NCBI GenBank assembly: GCA_036877525.1
Contig: JAZGTH010000166.1
Coordinates: 62,001-126,000 of the forward strand
Reading direction: 5' to 3'
Source: Chromobotia macracanthus
Taxonomy: Eukaryota; Chordata; Actinopteri; Cypriniformes; Botiidae
Length of the DNA stretch: 64,000 nt
The notes under the pieces were generated by a model. It worked only from the letters and a program-made list of their open reading frames with translations. It was not told the origin of the DNA and did not search any database. Both the position numbers and the translations under genes were made by a program. Shown in pieces: positions 37,726 to 50,999 of the stretch. Numbering within the stretch: the stretch's first letter is position 1; each line of letters begins with the position of its first letter.

Positions 37726-39305
37726 CTGACATCTTTTTAGCATGGACTGTACCATTGCTTGTCCTCAGTGTGGAATCCTGATTCCTATTTAGCCTGGACT
37801 GTACCATTGTTTGTCATAAGGTTGGAATCCTGACCCCTTTTTAGCCTGGACTGTACCATTGTTTACCATGAGTTTGGAATCCTGACTTCTTTTTGCATGG
37901 ACTGTACCATTGTTTGTCTTCAGGGTGGAATCCTGAATGCTTTTTAGCCTGGACTGTACCATTGTTTGTCATCAAGCTGGAATCCTGACTTCTTTATAGC
38001 CTGGACTGTACCATTGTTTGTCATCATGTTGGAATCCTGACTTCTTTTTAGCATGGACTGTACCATTGTTTGTCATCATGCTGGAATCCTGATACCTTTT
38101 TAGCCTGGACTGTACCATTGTTTGCCATGAGTTTGGAATCCTGACTTCTTTTTAGCATGGACTGTACCATTGTTTGTGTTCAGGGTGGAATCCTGACCCC
38201 TTTTTAGCCTGGACTGTACTATTGTTTGTCATATGGCTGGAATCCTGACTTCTTTTTAGCATGGACTGTACCATTGTTTGTCTATGGATGGAATCCTGAT
38301 TCATATTTAGCCTGGACTGTACCATTGTTTGTCATAAGGTTGGAATCCTGACCCCTTTTTAGGCTGGACTGTACCATTGTTTGTCATAAGGTTGGAATCC
38401 TGACTTCTTTTTAGCATGGACTGTACCATTGTTTGTCATCATGTTGGAATCCTGACTTCTTTTTAGCATGGACTGTACCATTGTTTGTTTTCAGGGTGGA
38501 ATCCTGATTCCTTTTTAGCCTGGACTCTACCATTGTTTGCCATGAGGCTGTAATCCTGACATCTTTTTAGCATGGACTGTACCATTGCTTGTCCTCAGTG
38601 TGGAATCCTGATTCCTATTTAGCCTGGACTGTACCATTGTTTGTCATAAGGTTGGAATCCTGACCCCTTTTTAGCCTGGACTGTACCATTGTTTACCATG
38701 AGTTTGGAATCCTGACTTCTTTTTGCATGGACTGTACCATTGTTTGTCTTCAGGGTGGAATCCTGAATGCTTTTTAGCCTGGACTGTACCATTGTTTGTC
38801 ATCAAGCTGGAATCCTGACTTCTTTATAGCCTGGACTGTACCATTGTTTGTCATAAGGTTGGAATCCTGACTTCTTTTTAGCATGGACTGTACCATTGTT
38901 TGTCATCATGCTGGAATCCTGATACCTTTTTAGCCTGGACTGTACCATTGTTTGCCATGAGTTTGGAATCCTGACTTCTTTTTAGCATGGACTGTACCAT
39001 TGTTTGTGTTCAGGGTGGAATCCTGACCCCTTTTTAGCCTGGACTGTACTATTGTTTGTCATATGGCTGGAATCCTGACTTCTTTTTAGCATGGACTGTA
39101 CCATTGTTTGTCTATGGATGGAATCCTGATTCATATTTAGCCTGGACTGTACCATTGTTTGTCATAAGGTTGGAATCCTGACCCCTTTTTAGGCTGGACT
39201 GTACCATTGTTTGTCATAAGGTTGGAATCCTGACTTCTTTTTAGCATGGACTGTACCATTGTTTGTCATCATGTTGGAATCCTGACTTCTTTTTAGCATG
39301 GACTG
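37725..39305. repeat. 16-monomer HOR (830 bp), two units
   Basis: gtcctcagtgtgg at 37,769 and 38,599 and gtctatggatgg with gattcatattt at about 38,280 and 39,110 are both 830 bp apart. Unit order includes cagtgtgg/ttcc, cataaggt/cccc, ttaccatgag, cttcaggg/aatgc, catcaagc with TTTATAGCC, catcatgc/tacc, ccatgagtt, tgttcaggg, catatggc and ctatggatgg. The units differ at their ends: ttttcaggg follows in unit 1, catcaggc with GAATTC in unit 2. Confidence 0.85.
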
Positions 39306-39630
39306 TACCATTGTTTGTCATCAGGCTGGAATTCTGAATCCTTTTTTGCCTGGACTCTACCATTGTTTGCCATGAGGCTGTAATCCTGACATCTTTTTAG
39401 CATGGACTGTACCATTGCTTGTCCTCAGGGTGGAATCCTGATTCCTATTTAGCCTGGACTGTACCATTGTTTGTCATAAGGTTGGAATCCTGATACCTTT
39501 TTAGCCTGGACTGTACCATTGTTTGCCATGAGTTTGGAAACCTGACATCTTTTTAGCATGGACTGTACCATTGTTTGTGTTCAGGGTGGAATCCTGACCC
39601 CTTTTTAGCCTGGACTATACCATTGTTTGT
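38440..39630. repeat. Long-range duplication, left copy (matches 52250-53440)
   Basis: Five anchors give one constant offset of 13,810 bp: gtcctcagtg 38,591/52,401, gtctatgga about 39,110/52,920, gattcatattt, attctgaatcc 39,331/53,141 and ctgtaatcctgacatc. A constant offset over about 1.2 kb means no net indel between the copies. Substitutions seen are few (ggatgg against ggatag at 39,117/52,927). Confidence 0.82.
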
Positions 39631-40140
39631 CATCATGCTGGAATCCTGACTTCTTTTTAGCATGGACTGTACCATTGTTTGTTTTCAGGGTGGAATCCTG
39701 ATTCCTTTTTAGCCTGGACTCAACCATTGTTTGCCATGAGGCTGGAATCCTGACATCTTTTTAGCATGGACTGTACCATTGCTTGTCCTCAGTGTGGAAT
39801 CCTGATTCCTATTTAGCCTGGACTGTACCATTGTTTGTCATAAGGTTGGAATCCTGACCCCTTTTTAGCCTGGACTGTACCATTGTTTACCATGAGTTTG
39901 GAATCCTGACTTCTTTTTGCATGGACTGTACCATTGTTTGTCTTCAGGGTGGAATCCTGAATGCTTTTTAGCCTGGACTGTACCATTGTTTGTCATAAGG
40001 TTGGAATCCTGACTTCTTTTTAGCATGGACTGTACCATTGTTTGTCATCATGCTGGAATCCTGATACCTTTTTAGCCTGGACTGTACCATTGTTTGCCAT
40101 GAGTTTGGAATCCTGACTTCTTTTTAGCATGGACTGTACC
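39630..40140. repeat. Satellite segment before the 830-bp tandem pair
   Basis: Monomers of ttttcaggg, ccatgaggc, cagtgtgg (39,793), cataaggt, ttaccatgag and cttcaggg/aatgc classes, repeating the order of 38,480-38,880. One monomer reads ggactcaacc (39,717-39,726) instead of ggactctacc. No other sequence. Confidence 0.75.
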
Positions 40141-41850
40141 ATTGTTTGTGTTCAGGGTGGAATCCTGACCCCTTTTTAGCCTGGACTGTACTATTGTTTG
40201 TCATAAGGTTGGAATCCTGACCCCTTTTTAGGCTGGACTGTACCATTGCTTGTCCTCAGGGTGGAATCCTGATTCCTATTTAGCCTGGACTGTACCATTG
40301 TTTGTCATAAGGTTGGAATCCTGATACCTTTTTAGCCTGGACTGTACCATTGTTTGCCATGAGTTTGGAAACCTGACATCTTTTTAGCATGGACTGTACC
40401 ATTGTTTGTGTTCAGGGTGGAATCCTGACCCCTTTTTAGCCTGGACTATACCATTGTTTGTCATAAGGCTGGAATCCTGACTTCTTTTTAACATGGACTG
40501 TACCATTGTTTGTCATCATGCTGGAATCCTGAATGCTTTTTAGCCTGGACTGTACCATTGTTTGTCATCAAGCTGGAATCCTGACATCTTTTTAGCATGG
40601 ACTGTACCATTGTTTGTTTTCAGGCTGGAATCCTGATTCCTTTTTAGCCTGGACTCTACCATTGTTTGCCATGAGGCTGGAATCCTGACATCTTTTTAGC
40701 ATGGACTGTACCATTGCATGTCCTCAGGGTGGAATCCTGATTCCTATTTAGCCTGGACTGTACCATTGATTGTCATAAGGTTGGAATCCTGACCCCTTTT
40801 TAGCCTGGACTGTACCATTGTTTACCATGAGTTTGGAATCCTGACTTCTTTTTGCATGGACTGTACCATTGTTTGTGTTCAGGGTGGAATCCTGACCCCT
40901 TTTTAGCCTGGACTGTACCATTGTTTGTCATAAGGCTGGAATCCTGACTTCTTTTTGCATGGAATGTACCATTGTTTGTGTTCAGGGTGGAATCCTGACC
41001 CCTTTTTAGCCTGGACTGTACTATTGTTTGTCATAAGGTTGGAATCCTGACCCCTTTTTAGGCTGGATTGTACCATTGCTTGTCCTCAGGGTGGAATCCT
41101 GATTCCTATTTAGCCTGGACTGTACCATTGTTTGTCATAAGGTTGGAATCCTGATACCTTTTTAGCCTGGACTGTACCATTGTTTGCCATGAGTTTGGAA
41201 ACCTGACATCTTTTTAGCATGGACTGTACCATTGTTTGTGTTCAGGGTGGAATCCTGACCCCTTTTTAGCCTGGACTATACCATTGTTTGTCATAAGGCT
41301 GGAATCCTGACTTCTTTTTAACATGGACTGTACCATTGTTTGTCATCATGCTGGAATCCTGAATGCTTTTTAGCCTGGACTGTACCATTGTTTGTCATCA
41401 AGCTGGAATCCTGACATCATTTTAGAATGGACTGTACCATTGTTTGTTTTCAGGGTGGAATCCTGATTCCTTTTTAGCCTGGACTCTACCATTGTTTGCC
41501 ATGAGGCTGGAATCCTGACATCTTTTTAGCATGGACTGTACCATTGCATGTCCTCAGGGTGGAATCCTGATTCCTATTTAGCCTGGACTGTACCATTGTT
41601 TGTCATAAGGTTGGAATCCTGACCCCTTTTTAGCCTGGACTGTACCATTGTTTACCATGAGTTTGGAATCCTGACTTCTTTTTGCATGGACTGTACCATT
41701 GTTTGTGTTCAGGGTGGAATCCTGACCCCTTTTTAGCCTGGACTGTACCATTGTTTGTCATAAGGCTGGAATCCTGACTTCTTTTTGCATGGACTGTACC
41801 ATTGTTTGTGTTCAGGGTGGAATCCTGACCCCTTTTTAGCCTGGACTGTA
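40140..41850. repeat. 16-monomer HOR (830 bp), two tandem units
   Basis: The private variant cattgcatgtcctc lies at about 40,712 and 41,542, 830 bp apart. tcataaggtt at 40,201/41,031, ggaaacctgacatc and TTTAACATGG keep the same offset, so the pair is a clean tandem duplication with breakpoint near 40,970-41,020. Private changes: ggaatgtacc at 40,962, ggattgtacc at 41,065 and catcattttagaatgg near 41,415. The stretch also matches 53,441-53,925 at an offset of 12,149 bp. Confidence 0.86.
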
Positions 41851-42595
41851 CCATTGTTTGTCATAAGGCTGGAATCCTGACTTCTTTTTAGCATGGACTG
41901 TACCATTGTTTGTCTATGGGTGGAATCCTGATTCCTATTTAGCCTGGACTGTACCATTGTTTGTCATAAGGTTGGAATCCTGACCCCTTTTTAGGCTGGA
42001 CTGTACCATTGTTTGTCATAAGGTTGGAATCCTGACTTCTTTTTAGCATGGACTGTACCATTGTTTGTCATCATGTTGGAATCCTGACTTCTTTTTAGCA
42101 TGGACTGTACCATTGTTTGTCATCAGGCTGGAATTCTGATTCCTTTTTGCCTGGACTCTACCATTGTTTGCCATGAGGCTGGAATCCTGACATCTTATTA
42201 GCATGGACTGTACCATTGTTTGTCATAAGGTTGGAATCCTGACTTCTTTTTAGCATGGACTGTACCATTGTTTGTCATCATGTAGGAATCCTGACTTCTT
42301 TTTAGCATGGACTGTACCATTGTTTGTCATCAGGCTGGAATTCTGATTCCTTTTTTGCCTGGACTCTACCATTGTTTGTCATAAGGTTGGAATCCTGACT
42401 TCTTTTTAGCATGGACTGTACCATTGTTTGTCATCATGTTGGAATCCTGACTTCTTTTTAGCATGGACTGTACCATTGTTTGTCATCAGGCTGGAATTCT
42501 GATTCCTTTTTTGCCTGGACTCTACCATTGTTTGCCATGAGGCTGGAATCCTGACATCTTATTAGCATGGACTGTACCATTGCTTGTCCTCAGGG
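41850..42595. repeat. 3-monomer (about 156 bp) local repeats
   Basis: The trimer cataaggt/cttc, catcatgt/cttc, catcaggc with GAATTC/ttcc occurs three times, beginning near 42,010, 42,215 and 42,370. Spacings are about 207 and 156 bp; the first interval holds an extra ccatgaggc monomer ending catcttattag. The middle copy has the private variant catcatgtagg. Confidence 0.8.
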
Positions 42596-42960
42596 TGGAA
42601 TCCTGATTCCTAATTAGCCTGGACTGTACCATTGTTTGTCATAAGGTTGGAATCCTGACCCCTTTTTTGCCTGGACTGTACCATTATTTGTCATAAGGTT
42701 GGAATCCTGACTTCTTTTTAGCATGGACTGTACCATTGTTTGTCATCATGCTGGAATCCTGATTCCTTTTAGCCTGGACTGTACCATTGTTTGCCATGAG
42801 TTTGGAATCCTGACATCTTTTTAGCATGGACTGTACCATTGTTTGTGTTCAAGGTGGAATCCTGACCCCTTTTTAGCCTGGACTGTACCATTGTTTGTCA
42901 TAAGGCTGGAATCCTGACTTCTTTTTAGCATGGACTGTACCATTGTTTGTCATCATGCTG
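42595..42960. repeat. TAATTAG module, copy 1 of 4
   Basis: The rare junction attcctaattagcc (taattagcc at 42,611) is followed by cataaggt/cccc, cattatttgtcataagg/cttc, catcatgc/ttcc, ccatgagtt/catc and tgttca. The same order recurs at 45,518, 48,996 and 54,294 (offsets 2,907, 3,478 and 5,298 bp; 56, 67 and 102 monomers). Confidence 0.85.
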
Positions 42961-44055
42961 GAATCCTGAATGCTTTTTAGCATGGACTGTACCATTGTTT
43001 GTCATCAAGCTGGAATCCTGACTTCTTTTTGGCATGGACTGTACCATTGTTTGTTTTCAGGGTGGAATCCTGATTCCTTTTTAGCCTGAACTCTACCATT
43101 GTTTGCCATGAGGCTGGAATCCTGACATCTTTTTAGCATGGTCTGTACCATTGCTTGTCCTCAGGGTGGAATCCTGATTCCTATTTAGCCTGGACTGTAC
43201 CATTGTTTGTTTTCAGGGTGGAATCCTGATTCCTTTTTAGCCTGAACTCTACCATTGTTTGCCATGAGGCTGGAATCCTGACATCTTTTTAGCATGGACT
43301 GTACCATTGCTTGTCCTCAGGGTGGAATCCTGATTCCTATTTAGCCTGGACTGTACCATTGTTTGTCATAAGGTTGGAATCCTGACCCCTTTTTTGCCTG
43401 GACTGTACCATTGTTTGTCATCATGCTGGAATCCTGACTTCTTTTTAGCCTGTACTGTACTATTGTTTGCCATGAGTTTGGAATCCTGACATCTTTTTAG
43501 CATGGACTGTACCATTGTTTGTGTTCAGGGTGGAATCCTGACCCCTTTTTAGCCTGGACTGTACTATTGTTTGTCATATGGCTGGAATCCTGACTTCTTT
43601 TTAGCATGGACTGTACCATTGTTTGTCTATGGATGGAATCCTGATTCCTATTTAGCCTGGACTGTACCATTGTTTGTCATAAGGTTGGAATCCTGACCCC
43701 TTTTTAGCCTGGACTGTACCATTGTTTGTCTATGGGTGGAATCCTGATTCCTATTTAGCCTGGACTGTACCATTGTTTGTCATAAGGTTGGAATCCTGAC
43801 CCCTTTTTAGGCTGGACTGTACCATTGTTTGTCATAAGGTTGGAATCCTGACTTCTTTTTAGCATGGACTGTACCTTTGTTTGTCATCATGTTGGAATCC
43901 TGACTTCTTTTTAGCATGGACTGTACCATTGTTTGTCATCAGGCTGGAATTCTGATTCCTTTTTTGCCTGGACTCTACCATTGTTTGCCATGAGGCTGGA
44001 ATCCTGACATCTTATTAGCATGGACTGTACCATTGCTTGTCCTCAGGGTGGAATC
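42890..44055. repeat. 28-monomer-offset duplication, left copy
   Basis: TTTTTGGCATGG at about 43,026 matches 44,480, an offset of 1,454 bp (28 monomers). The shared part runs about 1.17 kb and includes gcctgaactctacc, catggtctgtacc, gcctgtactgtactattg, catatggc and ctatggatgg variants. This copy has gtacctttg at about 43,872, absent from the right copy. Confidence 0.83.
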
Positions 44056-44344
44056 CTGATTCCTTTTTAGCCTGAACTCTACCATTGTTTGCCATGAGGC
44101 TGGAATCCTGACATCTTTTTAGCATGGTCTGTACCATTGCTTGTCCTCAGGGTGGAATCCTGATTCCTATTTAGCCTGGACTGTACCATTGTTTGTTTTC
44201 AGGGTGGAATCCTGATTCCTTTTTAGCCTGAACTCTACCATTGTTTGCCATGAGGCTGGAATCCTGACATCTTTTTAGCATGGACTGTACCATTGCTTGT
44301 CCTCAGGGTGGAATCCTGATTCCTATTTAGCCTGGACTGTACCA

Positions 44345-45512
44345 TTGTTTGTCATAAGGCTGGAATCCTGACTTCTTTTTAGCATGGACTGTACCATTGT
44401 TTGTCATCATGCTGGAATCCTGAATGCTTTTTAGCATGGACTGTATCATTGTTTGTCATCAAGCTGGAATCCTGACTTCTTTTTGGCATGGACTGTACCA
44501 TTGTTTGTTTTCAGGGTGGAATCCTGATTCCTTTTTAGCCTGAACTCTACCATTGTTTGCCATGAGGCTGGAATCCTGACATCTTTTTAGCATGGTCTGT
44601 ACCATTGCTTGTCCTCAGGGTGGAATCCTGATTCCTATTTAGCCTGGACTGTACCATTGTTTGTTTTCAGGGTGGAATCCTGATTCCTTTTTAGCCTGAA
44701 CTCTACCATTGTTTGCCATGAGGCTGGAATCCTGACATCTTTTTAGCATGGACTGTACCATTGCTTGTCCTCAGGGTGGAATCCTGATTCCTATTTAGCC
44801 TGGACTGTACCATTGTTTGTCATAAGGTTGGAATCCTGACCCCTTTTTTGCCTGGACTGTACCATTGTTTGTCATCATGCTGGAATCCTGACTTCTTTTT
44901 AGCCTGTACTGTACTATTGTTTGCCATGAGTTTGGAATCCTGACATCTTTTTAGCATGGACTGTACCATTGTTTGTGTTCAGGGTGGAATCCTGACCCCT
45001 TTTTAGCCTGGACTGTACTATTGTTTGTCATATGGCTGGAATCCTGACTTCTTTTTAGCATGGACTGTACCATTGTTTGTCTATGGATGGAATCCTGATT
45101 CCTATTTAGCCTGGACTGTACCATTGTTTGTCATAAGGTTGGAATCCTGACCCCTTTTTAGCCTGGACTGTACCATTGTTTGTCTATGGGTGGAATCCTG
45201 ATTCCTATTTAGCCTGGACTGTACCATTGTTTGTCATAAGGTTGGAATCCTGACCCCTTTTTAGGCTGGACTGTACCATTGTTTGTCATAAGGTTGGAAT
45301 CCTGACTTCTTTTTAGCATGAACTGTACCATTGTTTGTCATCATGTTGGAATCCTGACTTCTTTTTAGCATGGACTGTACCATTGTTTGTCATCAGGCTG
45401 GAATTCTGATTCCTTTTTTGCCTGGACTCTACCATTGTTTGCCATGAGGCTGGAATCCTGACATCTTATTAGCATGGACTGTACCATTGCTTGTCCTCAG
45501 GGTGGAATCCTG
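44345..45512. repeat. 28-monomer-offset duplication, right copy
   Basis: Right partner of 42,890-44,055. It parts at about 45,512, where this copy enters the TAATTAG junction while the left one goes to ttccttttta and gcctgaactctacc. Between the copies, 44,057-44,345 repeats the gcctgaactct, catggtctg, ttttcaggg motif order again. Confidence 0.83.
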
Positions 45513-45870
45513 ATTCCTAATTAGCCTGGACTGTACCATTGTTTGTCATAAGGTTGGAATCCTGACCCCTTTTTTGCCTGGACTGTACCATTATTTGTCC
45601 TAAGGTTGGAATCCTGACTTCTTTTTAGCATGGACTGTACCATTGTTTGTCATCATGCTGGAATCCTGATTCCTTTTTAGCCTGGACTGTACCATTGTTT
45701 GCCATGAGTTTGGAATCCTGACATCTTTTTAGCATGGACTGTACCATTGTTTGTGTTCAGGGTGAAATCCTGACCCCTTTTTAGCCTGGACTGTACCATT
45801 GTTTGTCATAAGGCTGGAATCCTGACTTCTTTTTAGCATGGACTGTACCATTGTTTGTCATCATGCTGGA
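45500..45870. repeat. TAATTAG module, copy 2 of 4
   Basis: taattagcc at 45,518. Same order as copy 1; private change cattatttgtcctaagg (copy 1 has cattatttgtcataagg) and gggtgaaatcc near 45,761. Confidence 0.85.
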
Positions 45871-47330
45871 ATCCTGAATGCTTTTTAGCATGGACTGTAC
45901 CATTGTTTGTCATCAAGCTGGAATCCTGACCCCTTTTTTGCCTGGACTGTACCATTGTTTGTCATCATGCTGGAATCCTGATACCTTTTTAGCCTGGACT
46001 GTACCATTGTTTGCCATGAGTTTGGAATCCTCACATCTTTTTAGCATGGACTGTACCATTGTTTGTGTTCAGGGTGGAATCCTGACCCCTTTTTAGCCTG
46101 GACTGTACCATTGTTTGTCATAAGGCTGGAATCCTGACTTCTTTTTAGCATGGACTGTACCATTGTTTGTCATCATGCTGGAATCCTGACTTCTTTTTAG
46201 CATGGACTGTACCATTGTTTGTTTTCAGGGTGGAATCCTGATTCCTTTTTAGCCTGGACTCTACCATTGTTTGCCATGAGGCTGGAATCCTGACATCTTT
46301 TTAGCATGGACTGTACCATTGCTTGTCCTCAGTGTGGAATCCTCATTCCTATTTAGCCTGGACTGTACCATTGTTTGTCATAAGGTTGGAATCCAGACCC
46401 CTTTTTAGCCTGGACTGTACCATTGTTTGTCTATGGGTGGAATCCTGATTCCTATTTAGCCTGGACTGTACCATTGTTTGTCATAAGGTTGGAATCCTGA
46501 CCCCTTTTTAGGCTGGACTGTACCATTGTTTACCATGAGTTTGGAATCCTGACTTCTTTTTGCATGGACTGTACCATTGTTTGTCTTCAGGGTGGAATCC
46601 TGAATGCTTTTTAGCCTGGACTGTACCATTGTTTGTTATCAAGCTGGAATCCTGACTTCTTTATAGCCTGGACTGTACCATTGTTTGTCATAAGGTTGGA
46701 ATCCTGACCCCTTTTTAGGCTGGACTGTACCATTGTTTGTCATAAGGTTGGAATCCTGACTTCTTTTTAGCATGGACTGTACCATTGTTTGTCATCATGT
46801 TGGAATCCTGACTTCTTTTTAGCATGGACTGTACCATTGTTTGTGTTCAGGGTGGAATCCTGACCCCTTTTTAGCCTGGACTCTACCATTGTTTGCCATG
46901 AGGCTGGAATCCTGACATCTTTTTAGCATGGACTGTACCATTGCTTGTCCTCAGTGTGGAATCCTGATTCCTTTTTAGCCTGGACTGTACCATTGTTTGT
47001 CCTAAGGCTGGAATCCTGACATCTTTTTAGCATGGACTGTACCATTGCTTGTCCTCAGTGTGGAATCCTCATTCCTATTTAGCCTGGACTGTACCATTGT
47101 TTGTCATAAGGTTGGAATCCAGACCCCTTTTTAGCCTGGACTGTACCATTGTTTACCATGAGTTTGGAATCCTGACTTCTTTTTGCATGGACTGTACCAT
47201 TGTTTGTCTTCAGGGTGGAATCCTGAATGCTTTTTAGCCTGGACTGTACCATTGTTTGTCATCAAGCTGGAATCCTGACTTCTTTATAGCCTGGACTGTA
47301 CCATTGTTTGTTTTCAGGGTGGAATCCTGA
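45870..47330. repeat. Mixed satellite segment with two plus-strand open frames
   Basis: Modules from 36.2-36.7 kb return here (ggaatcctcacatc near 46,025 as near 36,322; cagtgtggaatcctcattcc near 46,331 and again near 47,058). Two plus-strand open frames, 45,878-46,096 and 47,049-47,237, fall here; both are satellite read in a locally stop-free rotation and have no coding character. Confidence 0.75.
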
Positions 47331-48980
47331 TTCCTTTTTAGCCTGAACTCTACCATTGTTTGCCATGAGGCTGGAATCCTGACATCTTTTTAGCATGGTC
47401 TGTACCATTGCTTGTCCTCAGGAGTGGAATCCTGATTCCTATTTAGCCTGGACTGTACCATTGTTTGTTTTCAGGGTGGAATCCTGATTCCTTTTTAGCC
47501 TGAACTCTACCAATGTTTGCCATGAGGCTGGAATCCTGACATCTTTTTAGCATGGACTGTACCATTGCTTGTCCTCAGGGTGGAATCCTGATTCTTATTT
47601 AGCCTGGACTGTACCATTGTTTGTCATAAGGTTGGAATCCTGACCCCTTTTTTGCCTGGACTGTACCATTGTTTGTCATCATGCTGGAATCCTGACTTCT
47701 TTTTAGCCTGTACTGTACTATTGTTTGCCATGAGTTTGGAATCCTGACATCTTTTTAGCATGGACTGTACCATTGTTTGTCATCAGGCTGGAATTCTGAA
47801 TCCTTTTTGCCTGGACTCTACCATTGTTTGCCATGAGGCTGTAATCCTGACATCTTTTTAGCATGGACTGTACCATTGCTTGTCCTCAGGGTGGAATCCT
47901 GATTCCTATTTAGCCTGGACTGTACCATTGTTTGTCATAAGGTTGGAATCCTGATACCTTTTTAGCCTGGACTGTACCATTGTTTGCCATGAGTTTGGAA
48001 ACCTGACATCTTTTTAGCATGGACTGTACCATTGTTTGTGTTCAGGGTGGAATCCTGACCCCTTTTTAGCCTGGACTATACCATTGTTTGTCATAAGGCT
48101 GGAATCCTGACTTCTTTTAACATGGACTGTACCATTGTTTGTCATCATGCTGGAATCCTGAATGCTTTTTAGCCTGGACTGTACCATTGTTTGTCATCAA
48201 GCTGGAATCCTGACATCTTTTTAGCATGGACTGTACCATTGTTTGTTTTCAGGGTGGAATCCTGATTCCTTTTTAGCCTGGACTCTACCATTGTTTGCCA
48301 TGAGGCTGGAATCCTGACATCTTTTTAGCATGGACTGTACCATTGCTTGTCCTCAGGGTGGAATCCTGATTCCTATTTAGCCTGGACTGTACCATTGTTT
48401 GTCATAAGGTTGGAATCCTGACCCCTTTTTAGCCTGGACTGTACCATTGTTTGTCTATGGGTGGAATCCTGATTCCTATTTAGCCTGGACTGTACCATTG
48501 TTTGTCATAAGGTTGGAATCCTGACCCCTTTTTAGGCTGGACTGTACCATTGTTTACCATGAGTTTGGAATCCTGACTTCTTTTTGCATGGACTGTACCA
48601 TTGTTTGTCTTCAGGGTGGAATCCTGAATGCTTTTTAGCCTGGACTGTACCATTGTTTGTTATCAAGCTGGAATCCTGACTTCTTTATAGCCTGGACTGT
48701 ACCATTGTTTGTCATAAGGTTGGAATCCTGACCCCTTTTTAGGCTGGACTGTACCATTGTTTGTCATAAGGTTGGAATCCTGACTTCTTTTTAGCATGGA
48801 CTGTACCATTGTTTGTCATCATGTTGGAATCCTGACTTCTTTTTAGCATGGACTGTACCATTGTTTGTCATCAGGCTGGAATTCTGATTCCTTTTTTGCC
48901 TGGACTCTACCATTGTTTGCCATGAGGCTGGAATCCTGACATCTTATTAGCATGGACTGTACCATTGCTTGTCCTCAGGG
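47330..48980. repeat. Satellite segment with copies of 39.3-39.6 and 49.5 kb modules
   Basis: caatgtttgcc after gcctgaactctac at about 47,511 is the first of three (49,535 and 51,146; offsets 2,024 and 1,611 bp). attctgaatcc at 47,793, ctgtaatcctgacatc and ggaaacctgacatc repeat the 39,331 module at an offset of 8,462 bp. One monomer has an extra A (tcctcaggagtgg at about 47,416). Confidence 0.77.
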
Positions 48981-49375
48981 TGGAATCCTGATTCCTAATT
49001 AGCCTGGACTGTACCATTGTTTGTCATAAGGTTGGAATCCTGACCCCTTTTTTGCCTGGACTGTACCATTATTTGTCATAAGGTTGGAATCCTGACTTCT
49101 TTTTAGCATGGACTGTACCATTGTTTGTCATCATGCTGGAATCCTGATTCCTTTTTAGCCTGGACTGTACCATTGTTTGCCATGAGTTTGGAATCCTGAC
49201 ATCTTTTTAGCATGGACTGTACAATTGTTTGTGTTCAGGGTGGAATCCTGACCCTTTTTTAGCCTGGACTGTACCATTGTTTGTCATAAGGCTGGAATCC
49301 TGACTTCTTTTTAGCATGGACTGTACCATTGTTTGTCATCATGATGGAATCCTGAATGCTTTTTAGCATGGACTG
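48980..49375. repeat. TAATTAG module, copy 3 of 4
   Basis: taattagcc at 48,996. Private changes: gtacaattg near 49,220, gaccctttttt near 49,251 and catcatgatgg near 49,340. Confidence 0.84.
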
Positions 49376-49389
49376 TACCATTGTTTGCC

Positions 49390-50650
49390 ATGAGGCTGGA
49401 ATCCTGACATCTTTTTAGCATGGTCTGTACCATTGCTTGTCCTCAGGGTGGAATCCTGATTCCTATTTAGCCTGGACTGTACCATTGTTTGTTTTCAGGG
49501 TGGAATCCTGATTCCTTTTTAGCCTGAACTCTACCAATGTTTGCCATGAGGCTGGAATCCTGACATCTTTTTAGCATGGACTGTACCATTGCTTGTCCTC
49601 AGGGTGGAATCCTGATTCCTATTTAGCCTGGACTGTACCATTGTTTGTCATAAGGTTGGAATCCTGACCCCTTTTTTGCCTGGACTGTACCATTGTTTGT
49701 CATCATGCTGGAATCCTGACTTCTTTTTTAGCCTGTACTGTACTATTGTTTGCCATGAGTTTGGAATCCTGACATCTTTTTAGCATGGACTGTACCATTG
49801 TTTGTGTTCAGGGTGGAATCCTGACCCCTTTTTAGCCTGGACTGTACTATTGTTTGTCATATGGCTGGAATCCTGACTTCTTTTTAGCATGGACTGTACT
49901 ATTGTTTGTCTATGGATGGAATCCTGATTCCTATTTAGCCTGGACTGTACCATTGTTTGTCATAAGGTTGGAATCCTGACCCCTTTTTAGCCTGGACTGT
50001 ACCATTGTTTGTCTATGGGTGGAATCCTGATTCCTATTTAGCCTGGACTGTACCATTGTTTGTCATAAGGTTGGAATCCTGACCCCTTTTTAGGCTGGAC
50101 TGTACCATTGTTTGTCATAAGGTTGGAATCCTGACTTCTTTTTAGCATGGACTGTACCATTGTTTGTCATCATGTTGGAATCCTGACTTCTTTTTAGCAT
50201 GGACTGTACCATTGTTTGTCATCAGGCTGGAATTCTGATTCCTTTTTTGCCTGTACTCTACCATTGTTTGCCATGAGGCTGGAATCCTGACATCTTTTTA
50301 GCATGGACTGTACCATTGCTTGTCCTCAGGGTGGAATCCTGATTCCTATTTAGCCTGGACTGTACCATTGTTTGTCATAAGGTTGGAATCCTGACCCCTT
50401 TTTTGCCTGGACTGTACCATTGTTTGTCATCATGCTGGAATCCTGATAGCTTTTTAGCCTGGACTGTACCATTGTTTGCCATGAGTTTGGAATCCTCACA
50501 TCTTTTTAGCATGGACTGTACCATTGTTTGTGTTCAGGGTGGAATCCTGACCCCTTTTTAGCCTGGACTGTACCATTGTTTGTCATAAGGCTGGAATCCT
50601 GACTTCTTTTTAGCATGGACTGTACCATTGTTTGTCATCATGCTGGAATC
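49390..50650. repeat. 31-monomer-offset duplication, left copy
   Basis: aatcctcaca at 50,491 matches 52,102 and caatgtttgcc at 49,535 matches 51,146, both at 1,611 bp (31 monomers), over about 1.26 kb. Private changes: gatagcttttt near 50,436 and gcctgtactctacc near 50,249. Confidence 0.83.
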
Positions 50651-50999
50651 CTGAATGCTTTTTAGCCTGGACTGTACCATTGTTTGTCATCAAGCTGGAA
50701 TGCTGACATCTTTTTAGCATGGACTGTACCATTGTTTGTTTTCAGGGTGGAATCCTGATTCCTTTTTAGCCTGGACTCTACCATTGTTTGCCATGAGGCT
50801 GGAATCCTGACTTCTTTTTAGCATGGACTGTACCATTGTTTGTCATAAGGTTGGAATCCTGAATGCTTTTTAGCCTGGACTGTACCATTGTTTGTCATCA
50901 AGCTGGAATCCTGACTTCTTTTTAGCATGGACTGTACCATTGTTTGTTTTCAGGGTGGAATCCTGATTCCTTTTTAGCCTGAACTCTACCATTGTTTGC

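Noticed and set aside
45878..46096. Plus-strand open frames here and at 47,049-47,237
   Set aside because: The plus strand normally meets TGA in CCTGAC or TAG in TTTTAG. These stretches only escape by local variants and indels, and they lie fully inside monomers.
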